Shown here: one piece after another, positions 1 through 8,330 of the stretch
Numbering within the stretch: position 1 is the stretch's first letter
How the letters are laid out: each line of letters starts with the position of its first letter
Source: Neobacillus paridis
GTDB taxonomy: Bacteria; Bacillota; Bacilli; Bacillales; Cytobacillaceae
Length of the DNA stretch: 64,000 nt
Reading direction: 5' to 3'
Assembly: GCF_016765675.1 (NCBI RefSeq)
Contig: NZ_JAESWB010000168.1
Coordinates: 713,392-777,391 of the forward strand
Translations under genes and position numbers: made by a program
The notes under the pieces: model-generated
Told to the model about the DNA's origin: nothing
Seen by the model: the letters and a program-made list of their open reading frames with translations, nothing else
Databases searched by the model: none

Positions 1-524
1 CACTTGTCTACTGTGCGCCGGGGGAAGTCGACGAAATCACGAAAAATCTCGCAAGCCTCGGCTACCGGGTTCATCGCTTTGATTCCAAGGTTAACCTGGC
101 GGACAGAATGCAGCTTTTAAAATCGTTCGCTGACGGCGCGATTCAAATTCTCGTGGCGATTAAATGTTTGGATGAAGGCGTTGATGTACCGAGCACGAAA
201 ACCGCCTATTTTCTCGCCAGCACCTCTAACCCAAGGGAATTTGTCCAGCGGCGCGGGCGGATTTTACGAACCTATCCAGGAAAAAATATCGCCGAAATCT
301 ATGATTTTATCGTCCTGCCATCTGAGGCGGGAGATCAGTTATATAAATCGATTGCTTCAAAGGAGCTTCCCCGATTTGCCGAGTTTTCCCGGTTTGCGAT
401 CAATAACTTTAACGCCAGGGAAATTGTCGGCAAATACCTGCGATCCTATTCCTTGGAGTATCTAATGGATAAGCTTCCATGGGAAGTCTACTACGAATTT
501 AAAGAAAATTTGGGGGCTATTTAA
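1..524 (+). CDS. dnd-locus SF2 helicase, restriction component (C-terminal part only)
   Basis: The frame is open from the window edge (first full codon at base 3), so only the last 173 residues are present. They contain the end of the second RecA-like domain of a superfamily 2 helicase: motif V (CLDEGVDVP) and motif VI (FVQRRGRILRTYPGK) with its arginines, then a tail of about 80 residues. DEAD/DEAH helicases of this kind occur in DNA phosphorothioation loci, where they are annotated as the restriction component. Coupling to a 57-residue gene and then dndD (TAATG and ATGA overlaps) is the reason for that assignment. The N-terminal half, which would carry Walker A and any nuclease domain, lies outside the window, so the restriction role is inferred from context. 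Confidence 0.7.
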   Translation, partial: LVYCAPGEVDEITKNLASLGYRVHRFDSKVNLADRMQLLKSFADGAIQILVAIKCLDEGVDVPSTKTAYFLASTSNPREFVQRRGRILRTYPGKNIAEIYDFIVLPSEAGDQLYKSIASKELPRFAEFSRFAINNFNAREIVGKYLRSYSLEYLMDKLPWEVYYEFKENLGAI

Positions 525-697
525 TGAACATTCATAAGGATTTAGAGAAAAAAATCAACGAGTTTCCAGGAGATCTATCCTATATTGCTAGATTGCTTTT
601 AAAAGAGCTGGAGGCTGGCAAGCGTTCCAATGCGGCCATTGAAGAAATGATCCGAGAGGAAATCCGCGAGCTAGTGTTGGAGGAGGAAGATAAATGA
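524..697 (+). CDS. 57-residue protein coupled between the dnd helicase and dndD
   Basis: This short gene starts inside the stop of the helicase (TAATG) and ends inside the start of dndD (ATGA), so all three are translationally coupled. The product is acidic and predicted helical, with charged residues throughout and a run of glutamates at the C-terminus. No enzyme motif or membrane segment is visible. Its size and position suggest a small accessory or assembly subunit of the phosphorothioation or restriction complex, but I do not recognise the family. The double overlap and the fully used space between neighbours make it a convincing gene. Confidence 0.65.
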   Translation: MNIHKDLEKKINEFPGDLSYIARLLLKELEAGKRSNAAIEEMIREEIRELVLEEEDK

Positions 698-2721
698 AGC
701 TGATCGAAATCACCTTACAAAACTTCCGCCAATTTTATGGAGTACAGAAAATCGAGTTTGCCAGCGGCAATGAAAATATCACGATCATTTTTGGGGAAAA
801 CGGCAAAGGGAAAACCGGGATTTTTCGAGCCTTAATGTTTGGCTTGTATGGGAGCACCCATATCCAGCAGGATAACCCGAAGGAGAAGATTCACCTCGTC
901 AACTTCCTAGCGCTGGAAGAAAACCCGAATATGCCGGTTGATACCTCGGTACAGCTGATGTTCGAACACCGCGGCCAAAAATACGTGATTAAACGATTGG
1001 CCCGGGGCTACAAAACTGGTGACGTCATCACCGAAAAAATCATTGGTGCCGAATTAACGGTTATTGATGATAACGGAAACTATTCGGCTGAACCGATTAC
1101 CGATGAGACAGAGATCAAAACGATCATCAACAACATTTTGGATGAAAGCATCAAGGACTTCTTCCTGTTCGATGCCGAAAAAATTGAAACGCTCGCGAAA
1201 ACAGACGCCAAGGTGAAAGAGGAAGTGAAAAACGGAATTGTCAAGCTGCTGCAAATTGACAAACTCGAAGCAGCGATTAATCTATTAAAAAAGCTACACA
1301 CATCTGAAAAAAGACGCGTTCTATCTTCTTCCCAAAACCTTGATTTAACGAACAAACAAAATGAGATCGACGCTCTTACCGATGAAATCACCGGCATGCA
1401 GGAGCGCGTTCAGCTAAAAGAGGATAATAAAACTTCCTGCGCGATTGAGATTGAACGGATCGAAAACCAGCTGGCTGAAAACGAAGGGGTCAAACGGATC
1501 CAAGAAAAACTGCGTGCCGAGAAAGAAAAGAAGGCCCTGCATGTCCGTCTGGCCAAGGATAAAAAGAACGAAATAAAAGGCGAACTTGTTAACAACGCCT
1601 TTCATTTACTGATGAAGGATACGTATGTCTCGACGAAAAATTATCTTGATCAAATCCTCGTCGACCAAAAGGACCTGGTGCCGATTGAGGTGATTGAAAA
1701 ATCATTGAACGACATGGTCTGTGCCTGCTGTGGAAATGATTTGCATGTGCACAAGGAAAACCTGCATCAGCTGGAATTATTGAAAAACAATTTCAAACGA
1801 TCGGAATTAACACCATTAATTTCGCAAATTGCCTCGAGCATTCATGATTTTTCACTCGAAGAAGAAACAATCATGAAGTCGATCGACTGCAAGTTGCGTG
1901 ATTTTAGAGAAATCAAAGATGAAATGGAAGGCATTAACCGCGAGATTGATAAATACAGCGGCGAAATTCAACAGAAGGCCCAGGAACAGGAGAACTTACG
2001 CCAGCTTGAAGCCACTTTGAATGAGAAAAAGGCCTATCTGAAGGCGCTAGAGGATGAACTTCGCGACCTCCAATTCCGGATTGGCGAAAACGAGAAGAAG
2101 AAGGAAGCATTGGAGAAAGATTTCAGCCGGATGCTGCGGGAGAATGAAAGCCTGCGAATCGATTCGAAAATCCTCCAATATATTGAAACCCTTAAGGACC
2201 ATTTCGAACGGGTCTTTAAAGAATACAGCGATGAAATGCGCCAGAAATTAACAAAGGAAACGACCGAGATCTTTAAGGTGCTGATTGACCGCAAAGACAA
2301 GGAACTGGTGAAAAACGTTAATATCAATGAAAAATATGAGATTGATATTTTAAACTGGGACAATATTCACATCACCCAGGATGTTTCCCAAGGACAGCGC
2401 CAAGTGGTCGCCTTATCGTTTATTGCGTCGCTGGCAAAAGTGGCTGCGGGCGGCTCAAGCGATATTGATTTCCCATTATTCATGGACACTCCGTTTGGCC
2501 GCATCAGCGGAAACAACCGCGATCATTTGATCGACAACATTCCAAATCTAACTTCACAGTGGGTCCTACTGTTAACCGATACCGAGCTCTCCAGAACGGA
2601 AGAAATCCGCTTCAAGAGCACCGGTAAACTCGGCAAATGGTACAAGCTGGAACAAATCAAACCAGGACATTCGGAAATTGTACCGCTGGCAATCACTGAA
2701 ACAATGGCAACGAGGGGGTAA
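694..2721 (+). CDS. dndD: DNA phosphorothioation protein DndD (SMC/Rad50-like ATPase)
   Basis: 675 residues with the layout of an SMC/Rad50-type ATPase. An N-terminal AAA segment holds Walker A (GENGKGKT, residues 34-41). A long charged coiled coil runs from about 200 to 530, with a cysteine turn (CACC, about 343-346) in the zinc-hook position. The C-terminal lobe has an ABC-like signature (DVSQGQRQ, about 563) and Walker B (FPLFMDTPFG, about 593). DndD acts with the DndC/DndE machinery that puts sulfur on the DNA backbone; it is thought to supply ATPase or DNA-structure functions. It overlaps the upstream small gene by 4 bases and is followed 3 bases later by the next gene, so it is mid-operon. 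dndC and the cysteine desulfurase are not in the window. Confidence 0.88.
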   Translation: MKLIEITLQNFRQFYGVQKIEFASGNENITIIFGENGKGKTGIFRALMFGLYGSTHIQQDNPKEKIHLVNFLALEENPNMPVDTSVQLMFEHRGQKYVIKRLARGYKTGDVITEKIIGAELTVIDDNGNYSAEPITDETEIKTIINNILDESIKDFFLFDAEKIETLAKTDAKVKEEVKNGIVKLLQIDKLEAAINLLKKLHTSEKRRVLSSSQNLDLTNKQNEIDALTDEITGMQERVQLKEDNKTSCAIEIERIENQLAENEGVKRIQEKLRAEKEKKALHVRLAKDKKNEIKGELVNNAFHLLMKDTYVSTKNYLDQILVDQKDLVPIEVIEKSLNDMVCACCGNDLHVHKENLHQLELLKNNFKRSELTPLISQIASSIHDFSLEEETIMKSIDCKLRDFREIKDEMEGINREIDKYSGEIQQKAQEQENLRQLEATLNEKKAYLKALEDELRDLQFRIGENEKKKEALEKDFSRMLRENESLRIDSKILQYIETLKDHFERVFKEYSDEMRQKLTKETTEIFKVLIDRKDKELVKNVNINEKYEIDILNWDNIHITQDVSQGQRQVVALSFIASLAKVAAGGSSDIDFPLFMDTPFGRISGNNRDHLIDNIPNLTSQWVLLLTDTELSRTEEIRFKSTGKLGKWYKLEQIKPGHSEIVPLAITETMATRG

Positions 2722-2724
2722 ACC

Positions 2725-3180
2725 ATGGACTTTCTAGCTGGACAAGCCTTGCTCTACACGAGCAAAAAATACGAAGAAATCTATTTTCACTTAAATCAAA
2801 AATACGAAATCAAATACCAGGACTTATTTTTATTATGTGCCACTCTGGGCTTTAAAAAGAACCGCAAAGCAAGCATCGGCGAGCGCGGCCGGGAGCTCAG
2901 GACGAACTACCTGAACACTCGGCAAAAGGCCACGGTCTATTCGATCATTTTAAGTGATGAAGAACTGGGCAGAAATATTGAGGCATTTGATGAAGATGAT
3001 GGGTTTCCGAAGAAAGCAAGAAAGCGTCTTGAAGAGTACGCTGAGGGCGGTATGGAGATTCTCGTCGAGGAAGTATTCGGCCACCGCTGGGACGGCCACA
3101 AGCTCGATGAAACCTATACGGAATATGAAGTGGATTTATTAAGCTATGTATATGCGGATTCTTGTGAGGTACCATTTTAA
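2725..3180 (+). CDS. small dnd-associated protein (dnd-associated protein 4 type, or divergent DndE)
   Basis: 151 residues beginning three bases after dndD and closing the operon; a strong hairpin follows at 3186. The protein is predicted mostly helical and rich in Lys/Arg and Glu. A basic stretch in the first half (GFKKNRKASIGERGRELR) would suit DNA contact. It is longer than typical DndE (about 110 residues) and I do not see the usual DndE N-terminal pattern. I therefore lean to the small family found beside dnd genes and annotated as dnd system-associated protein. Position and length support membership of the system; the biochemical role is unknown. Confidence 0.55.
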   Translation: MDFLAGQALLYTSKKYEEIYFHLNQKYEIKYQDLFLLCATLGFKKNRKASIGERGRELRTNYLNTRQKATVYSIILSDEELGRNIEAFDEDDGFPKKARKRLEEYAEGGMEILVEEVFGHRWDGHKLDETYTEYEVDLLSYVYADSCEVPF

Positions 3181-3185
3181 AAACA

Positions 3186-3217
3186 ATCATAACCATCTTT
3201 CAATGGGTGGTTATGAT
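3186..3217 (+). terminator. hairpin ending the dnd operon
   Basis: 12-base arms (3186-3197 and 3206-3217) pair with one mismatch around an 8-base loop, five bases after the stop of the last dnd gene. Only a weak T-rich stretch follows, so it may stabilise the mRNA end as well as terminate. Confidence 0.6.
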
Positions 3218-3579
3218 TTGATCTTACATAAATCTCCATTTGCCGGATGGCTTTATCCTATTTCTTCCAAATGGTTTTGTCTCATCGGACTATAAAAGAC
3301 AGTTGGACCCTTTTTCCAAGTGGTATTGTCCCATAGAATAGATCCACCATTTTGAGCCCGATTGGTAAAAATATTGGCCTGATTCCAAAGACTGATTTTA
3401 TTTTATCCCAAAATGCGATTCATGGAGAATAGATCAGGGCTTCAACTTAGCCGACCTCTTTTATAAAGGATTAATATGGGGCATGGCGGAGCGAGACCAA
3501 TCGAATAATACTGATAAGTTGTGTGAAAATAATGATGTCTGACAAGGAATGATAGTTGCCTTATGAATGGGGGATTTTG
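3218..3579. other. gene-free stretch with one imperfect direct repeat
   Basis: No convincing reading frame is present on either strand. The only structure I see is an imperfect direct repeat: a 19-base block at 3267-3285 recurs at 3316-3334, 49 bases on, with three differences (consensus CCAARTGGTWTTGTCYCAT). The rest may be decayed sequence at the edge of the dnd island. The real start of the downstream hydrolase (3580) is preceded by GGGGGAT. Confidence 0.4.
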
Positions 3580-4350
3580 ATGCCACTATTAGATGGAGTC
3601 GGGGACGGAATATACTACAGGGTTAACGGCGAGGGTACGCCACTTGTGTTTATCCATCCACCGCTACTCACAAGTTCCAATTTTACATACCAAGTGGAAG
3701 GCTTGTCGCAAAAATATAAGGTCATTACGTTTGATGTCCGAGGTCATGGGCGGAGCGGCTTTTCTGAGGAACCCATCACTTATCGGATGATTGTGAATGA
3801 TATCATCCAGCTTTTAGACCATCTTCAACTAGAAAAAGCTATTTTTTGCGGCTATTCGACGGGAGGGTCTATCGTATTGGAATGTTTGCTGACACAGAGA
3901 GAACGGGCTTTGGGTGGAGTTATTATTAGTGGAATGTCCGAGGTAAGGGATTTTTATAACGAAAAAAGGATCTCTATAGCAACCTTTCTTTCAAAAGTAA
4001 GGGCAAAAAGGCTGCTGGCCTTGGCGATTTCGTTGGGAAACTCGAATTCGAAAGAGATATTTAAAAAAATGTACCGAGAATCATTAAAGGGCAATGCACG
4101 AAATATTGCCCAATACTGTCAATATAGTTTGCATTATAATTGTACCCAGCAATTATCTACCATTGATTTACCGGTTTTATTGGTCTATGGGCACAAAGAT
4201 AAGTTTTTTCACCGATATGCCAAGATTCTGCATGAAAAACTGCCAAATAATCAATTAAGGATCATCGATGAAAAACATCAAATTCCCACTAAATCAGCAA
4301 AAGAATTAAATCAAGTGATTGATGAATTTGTAGCGAAAATACAAGATTAG
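3580..4350 (+). CDS. alpha/beta hydrolase
   Basis: 256 residues from the ATG at 3580, chosen because GGGGG sits just upstream; a TTG eight codons earlier is possible but poorly placed. The alpha/beta-hydrolase fold is clear: an oxyanion-hole region (FIHPP), the DVRGHGRSG turn, the nucleophile elbow GYSTGG with the catalytic Ser, a likely acid in YGHKDKF and the catalytic His in DEKHQIP. There is no signal peptide or membrane segment, so it is cytoplasmic. The substrate cannot be told; esterases, peroxidases and lactonases share these motifs. It stands alone, sharing a bidirectional terminator with the convergent phosphatase gene. Confidence 0.8.
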   Translation: MPLLDGVGDGIYYRVNGEGTPLVFIHPPLLTSSNFTYQVEGLSQKYKVITFDVRGHGRSGFSEEPITYRMIVNDIIQLLDHLQLEKAIFCGYSTGGSIVLECLLTQRERALGGVIISGMSEVRDFYNEKRISIATFLSKVRAKRLLALAISLGNSNSKEIFKKMYRESLKGNARNIAQYCQYSLHYNCTQQLSTIDLPVLLVYGHKDKFFHRYAKILHEKLPNNQLRIIDEKHQIPTKSAKELNQVIDEFVAKIQD

Positions 4351-4373
4351 ACAGAAATTGTCTGTAAAATAAA

Positions 4374-4402
4374 GGGATTATTCCAAAACAAGGAATAATC
4401 CC
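4374..4402. terminator. bidirectional terminator between convergent genes
   Basis: Perfect 11-base arms (4374-4384 and 4392-4402) around a 7-base loop lie between the hydrolase and the phosphatase, which face each other. A and T tracts on the two sides would serve both. Confidence 0.75.
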
Positions 4403-4427
4403 TAAAGTTTATTTAGAGGACAAAAAA

Positions 4428-4973
4428 TCAAAAGTTCTTAAGTGGTTGAAGGGCACGTTTAACCAACGGTTTCCAACTCAATTCTGTTCGTTTAACCATA
4501 TACGCCACAATTTTTCCAATGACAGCACTTCCGGCGATATCAGACGGATAATGCTGACCCATCCAGATTCGGGAAACTCCCACCATGACCGAGAGCAGCC
4601 ATAAAAAGGCCCCTGCCACCTTGTGAAAACAAAATACCGAAGCTGCCATAGCAAAAGCAAGCGAAGTATGTTTGCTAGGAAAGGTTGAATCCTTTTCCGA
4701 TGGAACTGGCGATAATAAATTCACTTCACGGGTTAAAAAAGGGCGTGGTCGAAAAAAGAACGACTTAATGAGTGAGCAAACTAAATAGGTAACCCCTAAG
4801 GTAAATCCCGTATTTACAGTCATCCTTTTGTCATCAGTACACCGGAACCAAAGGATGATAATGACAAAAAGATAAACAAATCGGGCTTTTTTTGAGATCA
4901 ATATCATTAGTGAATCTAACAAGCTGGATGTTCCTGCATATTGGTTAATAGCCTTGAATATTCTCTCGTTCAT
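4428..4973 (-). CDS. PAP2-family phosphatase, probable undecaprenyl-diphosphatase (BcrC-like)
   Basis: 181 residues with several hydrophobic segments and the three PAP2 signatures in order: KSFFFRPRP (C1), PSKHTSLAF (C2) and SRIWMGQHYPSDIAG (C3), with the catalytic histidines in C2 and C3. Its length and the C1 variant fit BcrC-type undecaprenyl-pyrophosphate phosphatases. These act on the outer membrane face to recycle the cell-wall lipid carrier and give basal bacitracin resistance. A broader lipid-phosphate phosphatase is the alternative. It is monocistronic, with an AAGGAG-like site just upstream of the ATG (reading the minus strand). Confidence 0.8.
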   Translation of the reverse strand: MNERIFKAINQYAGTSSLLDSLMILISKKARFVYLFVIIILWFRCTDDKRMTVNTGFTLGVTYLVCSLIKSFFFRPRPFLTREVNLLSPVPSEKDSTFPSKHTSLAFAMAASVFCFHKVAGAFLWLLSVMVGVSRIWMGQHYPSDIAGSAVIGKIVAYMVKRTELSWKPLVKRALQPLKNF

Positions 4974-5132
4974 GCAAAAGTCTCCTTGTTCTTTTTAACC
5001 GCCATTTCTAGTATAAGCGCAAGATTTGGGAATATGCATAAGGGTCCTTATAGTATGTTTCTCGTCTAAGGCTTTTCTAGAAATTAGAAATTTTCTTTTC
5101 TTTGAAATTGTGGTAAAATTACCCACATACAT

Positions 5133-5149
5133 TACCATAAATTATGGTA
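5133..5149. promoter_or_regulatory. 8-bp perfect palindrome upstream of the DinB-like gene
   Basis: TACCATAA and TTATGGTA (5133-5140 and 5142-5149) form a perfect inverted repeat with a one-base centre, about 35 bases before the start of the downstream gene. Size and position suit an operator for a dimeric repressor. No regulator gene is adjacent, so this is inference from symmetry. Confidence 0.35.
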
Positions 5150-5183
5150 TCTTCACAGAAAATTTTCGAGGGGGTATGGGTGG

Positions 5184-5699
5184 ATGAATATTGGAAGTGA
5201 ATACTTAAAAATTGTTATTGCAAGATTAAAGAGCGTAAAAAGCCTGGGAGATAAAACGATCAGCCAATTATCAGAGGAGGACATCCACTGGCAATATAAT
5301 CCGGAATCGAACAGTGTTGCCATCATCGTCAAGCATCTTAGCGGCAACATGATCTCAAGATGGACCGACTTTTTAACAACGGATGGAGAAAAGGAAAACC
5401 GCAATCGTGATGATAAATTCGTAGATAATATTACTCCCATGTCAGAGCTGATGGCCATTTGGGAAAAGGGCTGGCAAACATTGCTACAAACCTTAACCAG
5501 TTTAACAGAAGAGGATCTACTAAAAAATGTATACATCCGCGGGGAACGACACTCAGTTCTTGACGCCATTGAGCGACAGGTCACCCACTATGCCTCTCAT
5601 GTTGGCCAGATTGTGTATATTGGCAAAATGCTAAAAAATGATCAATGGGAGAGCCTCAGCATTCCGAGGGGACAGTCCGAAAAGTGGTTTTCAGCCTGA
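5184..5699 (+). CDS. DinB-like four-helix protein (DUF1572 family)
   Basis: 171 residues, predicted all-helical, matching the DUF1572 branch of the DinB/YfiT superfamily. Histidines likely to make the metal site are in VKHLSGN near residue 50 and in THYASHVGQI near residue 135. Members bind a divalent metal and some transfer thiols (bacillithiol-type) or act as esterases, but most have no assigned substrate. The start has GAGGGGG upstream. It is not in an obvious operon; the next small gene starts about 80 bases downstream. Confidence 0.75.
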   Translation: MNIGSEYLKIVIARLKSVKSLGDKTISQLSEEDIHWQYNPESNSVAIIVKHLSGNMISRWTDFLTTDGEKENRNRDDKFVDNITPMSELMAIWEKGWQTLLQTLTSLTEEDLLKNVYIRGERHSVLDAIERQVTHYASHVGQIVYIGKMLKNDQWESLSIPRGQSEKWFSA

Positions 5700-5780
5700 A
5701 AATTAAAAATAGAAAAACCCACGAATGTTGATGTTACGGGCATTATAGATTGCGAATTAAGGATGTTAAGGAGAAAACTT

Positions 5781-6092
5781 ATGAGAAAGTATTTTGTTAT
5801 TGCTTTATGTGCGATAGTTATCATTGGTGTTATTTTCGTAGTGATTGATAAAAACAAGGAAGAAAATAATGCAAGCCATTTTGCGTTCACTACTCAACAA
5901 AAAACAGCTATTAAAAAGGCGAAAATGTCAGGCGGGGATTTATCTGACGCGGAGGTTGACACTTTTACTATTGGTCAAGGAAAACTACTACTGGATCAAT
6001 ATTTAAAAAAACATGACCCATTATTTTTTCGATTCCATCTAAAGCAATCAACTCTGGATAAAACGATAAAGGAGATTCGTCTTGAAAATTAA
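5781..6092 (+). CDS. small membrane-anchored protein of unknown function
   Basis: 103 residues from the ATG at 5781, preferred because AAGGAGA lies seven bases before it; the earlier ATG at 5763 would put that site inside the coding region. Residues 4-24 are one hydrophobic segment (signal anchor or uncleaved signal). The remaining ~78 residues are polar and Lys-rich and should face outside. I do not recognise the family. The gene ends in a strong hairpin and is followed by another tiny membrane ORF and the IS1182 remnant. Confidence 0.6.
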   Translation: MRKYFVIALCAIVIIGVIFVVIDKNKEENNASHFAFTTQQKTAIKKAKMSGGDLSDAEVDTFTIGQGKLLLDQYLKKHDPLFFRFHLKQSTLDKTIKEIRLEN

Positions 6093-6102
6093 AAAAAGAT
6101 TC

Positions 6103-6144
6103 CGGTGCGCAAAGTGCTCAAAGTAATTGATCGTTTGCGCACCG
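6103..6144. terminator. long-stem hairpin after the membrane-anchor gene
   Basis: Perfect 11-base GC-rich arms (6103-6113 and 6134-6144) around a 20-base loop, ten bases after the stop codon. There is no clean T tract, so termination efficiency is uncertain. Confidence 0.55.
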
Positions 6145-6217
6145 CCTTACCACTTAGGCATTTGTATTTTTGGAAGTAGTTTGTGAGATTCATAGTTCAA
6201 AAAGAGGAGGACTAATT

Positions 6218-6289
6218 ATGCTTAAGAAAATAAAAAAAAATTTATCTTTAATAGGAGCGATATGTTTACTCATTATCACAATAGCTTAA
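6218..6289 (+). CDS. 23-residue hydrophobic peptide, possibly cut off by the IS element
   Basis: ATG at 6218 follows AAAGAGGAGG at good spacing. The product is a Lys-rich start plus one hydrophobic helix, with a stop at 6287. IS1182-type coding sequence begins at about the same base, so this is most likely the first codons (signal anchor) of a gene truncated by the insertion. A genuine tiny membrane peptide is the alternative. Confidence 0.4.
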   Translation: MLKKIKKNLSLIGAICLLIITIA

Positions 6290-7016
6290 AATTATTCTTT
6301 ACGGCTACACACAAGAGGTCTATTCCTGTCGCGGCATTGAAAAATTGACAAAAGAAAATATTCCAACCATGTGGCTAGCTGCCATGCAACAGCTGGAGAT
6401 GAAAAAGAGCCACGATTTGAGTTTCTTATTCCTTATGGCAGCTATTTACAAGAACAAACACGCAAGTATAAAAAGGACATCAAAAATGCGAAGAACTGGA
6501 CCTATATCGAAGCGGATGACTGTTTTATTTGTCCGAACGGAAGGAAAGTGACGTTTGAAAAAAATCAAAACAAAAAGAATCCGTCTGGCTATGAGCAGAG
6601 CTTCAAAATATATGAAGGTGAAGATTGTACAGATTGCCCACTAAAGCCCCAATGCACAAAGGCAAAAGGGAATCGCCCAGTTCACTGGAACACAATTTTT
6701 GAAGAAATGAAAGCAAAGGCCAAAGGAGCCCTTGAATGTGATAAGAAGGCCGCTATCTACGCTCGACGAAAAATTGAGGTAGAAAGTGCGTTCGGTCACA
6801 TCAAGAGCAATCAGTCGTTCCGCAGATTTTCGTTGCGGAGACTCGATAAAGTTCATGTCGAGTTTGGAATAGTGGCTTTGGCCCACAACATACTGAAAGT
6901 AGCGGGCAATTAGCCAGCTATTTTCAGAGAAAAATAGAAAAAATACAAAGGCAAGAGGAGAAAAACGAAAAGTTTTTCTCCTCTTGCTTCATTTTAGGGA
7001 CTTATCAGACAGCCCC
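6287..7016 (+). mobile_element. IS1182-family element, 5'-truncated and internally deleted
   Basis: The remnant holds two separated parts of an IS1182-type transposase and an intact downstream end. That end has a subterminal palindrome (GGAGAAAAACG to CGTTTTTCTCC-like, about 6958-6982) and then the terminal GGGACTTATC...CAGCCCC stretch to about 7016. The same end occurs inverted at 63875-64000, which fixes the element boundary. The left end and the start of the transposase are missing. It sits 14 bases from the stop of spo0M without entering that gene. Confidence 0.85.
6290..6913 (+). pseudogene. IS1182-family transposase, broken by internal deletion and frameshift
   Basis: From 6290 the frame reads a typical IS1182 transposase interior (LYGYTQEVYSCRGIEKLTK ... 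PTMWLAA). At about 6385 it jumps, out of frame, to a segment much nearer the C-terminus (GDEKEPRFEFLIPYGSYL) that continues to the stop at 6913. The C-terminal part keeps the conserved cysteine cluster (CTDCPLKPQC) and the late DDE-region blocks (KIEVESAFGHIK, EFGIVALAHNILK). Several hundred residues between the segments are gone, including the catalytic core, so the protein cannot be active. Confidence 0.85.
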
Positions 7017-7030
7017 TTGTTTTTTTGTGT

Positions 7031-7801
7031 TTACGAATATCGCTGGATCACTGTTTGCAGTTTTTGCTGTAAGTATGGAATATCCGAGGCGGTGACGGAT
7101 AACCTTAGATTCGTTTCATCCGTCCCCAAGGCTTCCGAGAACAAACTTGCCAATCCGCGCGCACGGCGATCCACCTGGAGCAACAGATCAAGTCCACCGT
7201 ACCCCGATGGCAGGAACACGACCTCCAGTTCATCCAATCTGCCGCGGAATGGACCAGAAACCGGCACAAACTCAAATTCCTGAACAAACGGCAAGCGGCT
7301 GCGCAATCTTCTTGGTGCTTCCTCACAGTCAGCCTCTCGGATTTTAAAGCCAAGGTTATCGATGGCATTAAAGACGGCCGCCATTAACCGGTTCGGAATA
7401 ATCTTCAGATAGTCTTTATCACTTGGGTCCACAGCGCCTTTTATATCCAGACCGGTGGTGACCCAAATCTTAGACCTGCCGATCGACAGGGGAGTGTCAT
7501 AAGGGAGTTGAAAAGAAAAAGGAATCTCTTTTCTTTCATTTGCTGCAATGTTGAATGGCGCCGTTACTCTAAAGCGGTCGATGGTGGCTGTAACGTTATA
7601 TTTTCGGTCATCGGATTCTCTTAAATAATTGGTTTTTAGGGACAGGTAAATTTCATCAATCTGCTGGTTCACCTTTCCTCCTCTAATTTCCACAATACCC
7701 TTGACAGTCTCGCCGGGCATGTACGTGTCTTTTTCAAGCTTTGTATCCACGGTTGCCGATCCGATGCCTACACTGGCAAAAACTTTATTAAAAAACGACA
7801 T
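7031..7801 (-). CDS. spo0M: sporulation-control protein Spo0M
   Basis: 256 residues from the ATG at 7801 (AGGGGGAG just upstream), close to the 258 of the Bacillus subtilis protein. It begins MSFFNKVFASVGIGSATVDT and keeps the arrestin-like beta-sandwich pattern of the SpoOM family, with blocks such as YMPGETVKGIVEIRGG and PFSFQLPYDTPLS. Spo0M is a cytoplasmic protein that modulates entry into sporulation and has been linked to cell division; its mechanism is unsettled. The IS1182 remnant lies 14 bases past its stop and may replace its terminator. A 12-codon upstream extension is open but lacks a better ribosome site. Confidence 0.9.
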   Translation of the reverse strand: MSFFNKVFASVGIGSATVDTKLEKDTYMPGETVKGIVEIRGGKVNQQIDEIYLSLKTNYLRESDDRKYNVTATIDRFRVTAPFNIAANERKEIPFSFQLPYDTPLSIGRSKIWVTTGLDIKGAVDPSDKDYLKIIPNRLMAAVFNAIDNLGFKIREADCEEAPRRLRSRLPFVQEFEFVPVSGPFRGRLDELEVVFLPSGYGGLDLLLQVDRRARGLASLFSEALGTDETNLRLSVTASDIPYLQQKLQTVIQRYS

Positions 7802-8144
7802 GGCTACTCCCCCTTTTTTAGCTAATAGTGGAAGCATAAATTTTTTCCAAATTTTATGCTTTCCTATGTTGCATCAATTCCAACTACGCCTGATGAACCG
7901 TCCTTATGGACTCGCCAGTCGGCCAGTTTTCATTTAATGACTTCGACGTAATATACGTTGAAATGAATGATTGGTTTCGTTTTTTTGAATTTTTTTCAAT
8001 TAAATCCGATGTTGAAAAAGATACCATTTAAATGGAAATACTATAGATTAAAACTGGTAAGAATGAATCAAGAGGCCACGGAAAGCTGCCGAACATGTTG
8101 AGGAAACTGAAAAGGAGGCAGATGTTCCTCAGAAGGATGATTAG
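7802..8144. other. spo0M leader and gene-free stretch
   Basis: Just upstream of spo0M, 8-base inverted arms (7833-7840 and 7853-7860) lie in the expected 5' leader and could be a small operator or leader hairpin. From about 7860 to 8144 I see no supported gene or element; the sequence is AT-rich with short T runs. Confidence 0.3.
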
Positions 8145-8330
8145 AAAAATGAAGTCGCCAAGCTAGCACGGATGTTAGGCGTCGTGTTGAATTATTTGAC
8201 AGACAATGAATTGGAAGAGATCAACATTGAATTCCTGTTGGATGAGACGGAAGGTCTTCGAGACTGGAGGGAGCAATACCAGGAGAGCACAAAAAACAGC
8301 TGGAGGAACGAAGTCAACTACCCCCACTGA
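8145..8330 (+). pseudogene. fragment of a small gene cut by the IS200/IS605 element
   Basis: An open frame of about 60 codons follows a stop at 8142; its first ATG is at 8172. It reads as plausible helical protein (VVLNYLTDNELEEINIEFLL, then LRDWREQYQE). Its final codons and stop are supplied by the right-end hairpin of the IS element, so the original 3' end is missing. The upstream frame is closed, so the 5' end may also be damaged. The family is not recognised. Confidence 0.4.

Noticed and set aside
7147..7347. Plus-strand open frames within spo0M
   Set aside because: They are antisense shadows of the well-conserved Spo0M coding sequence.
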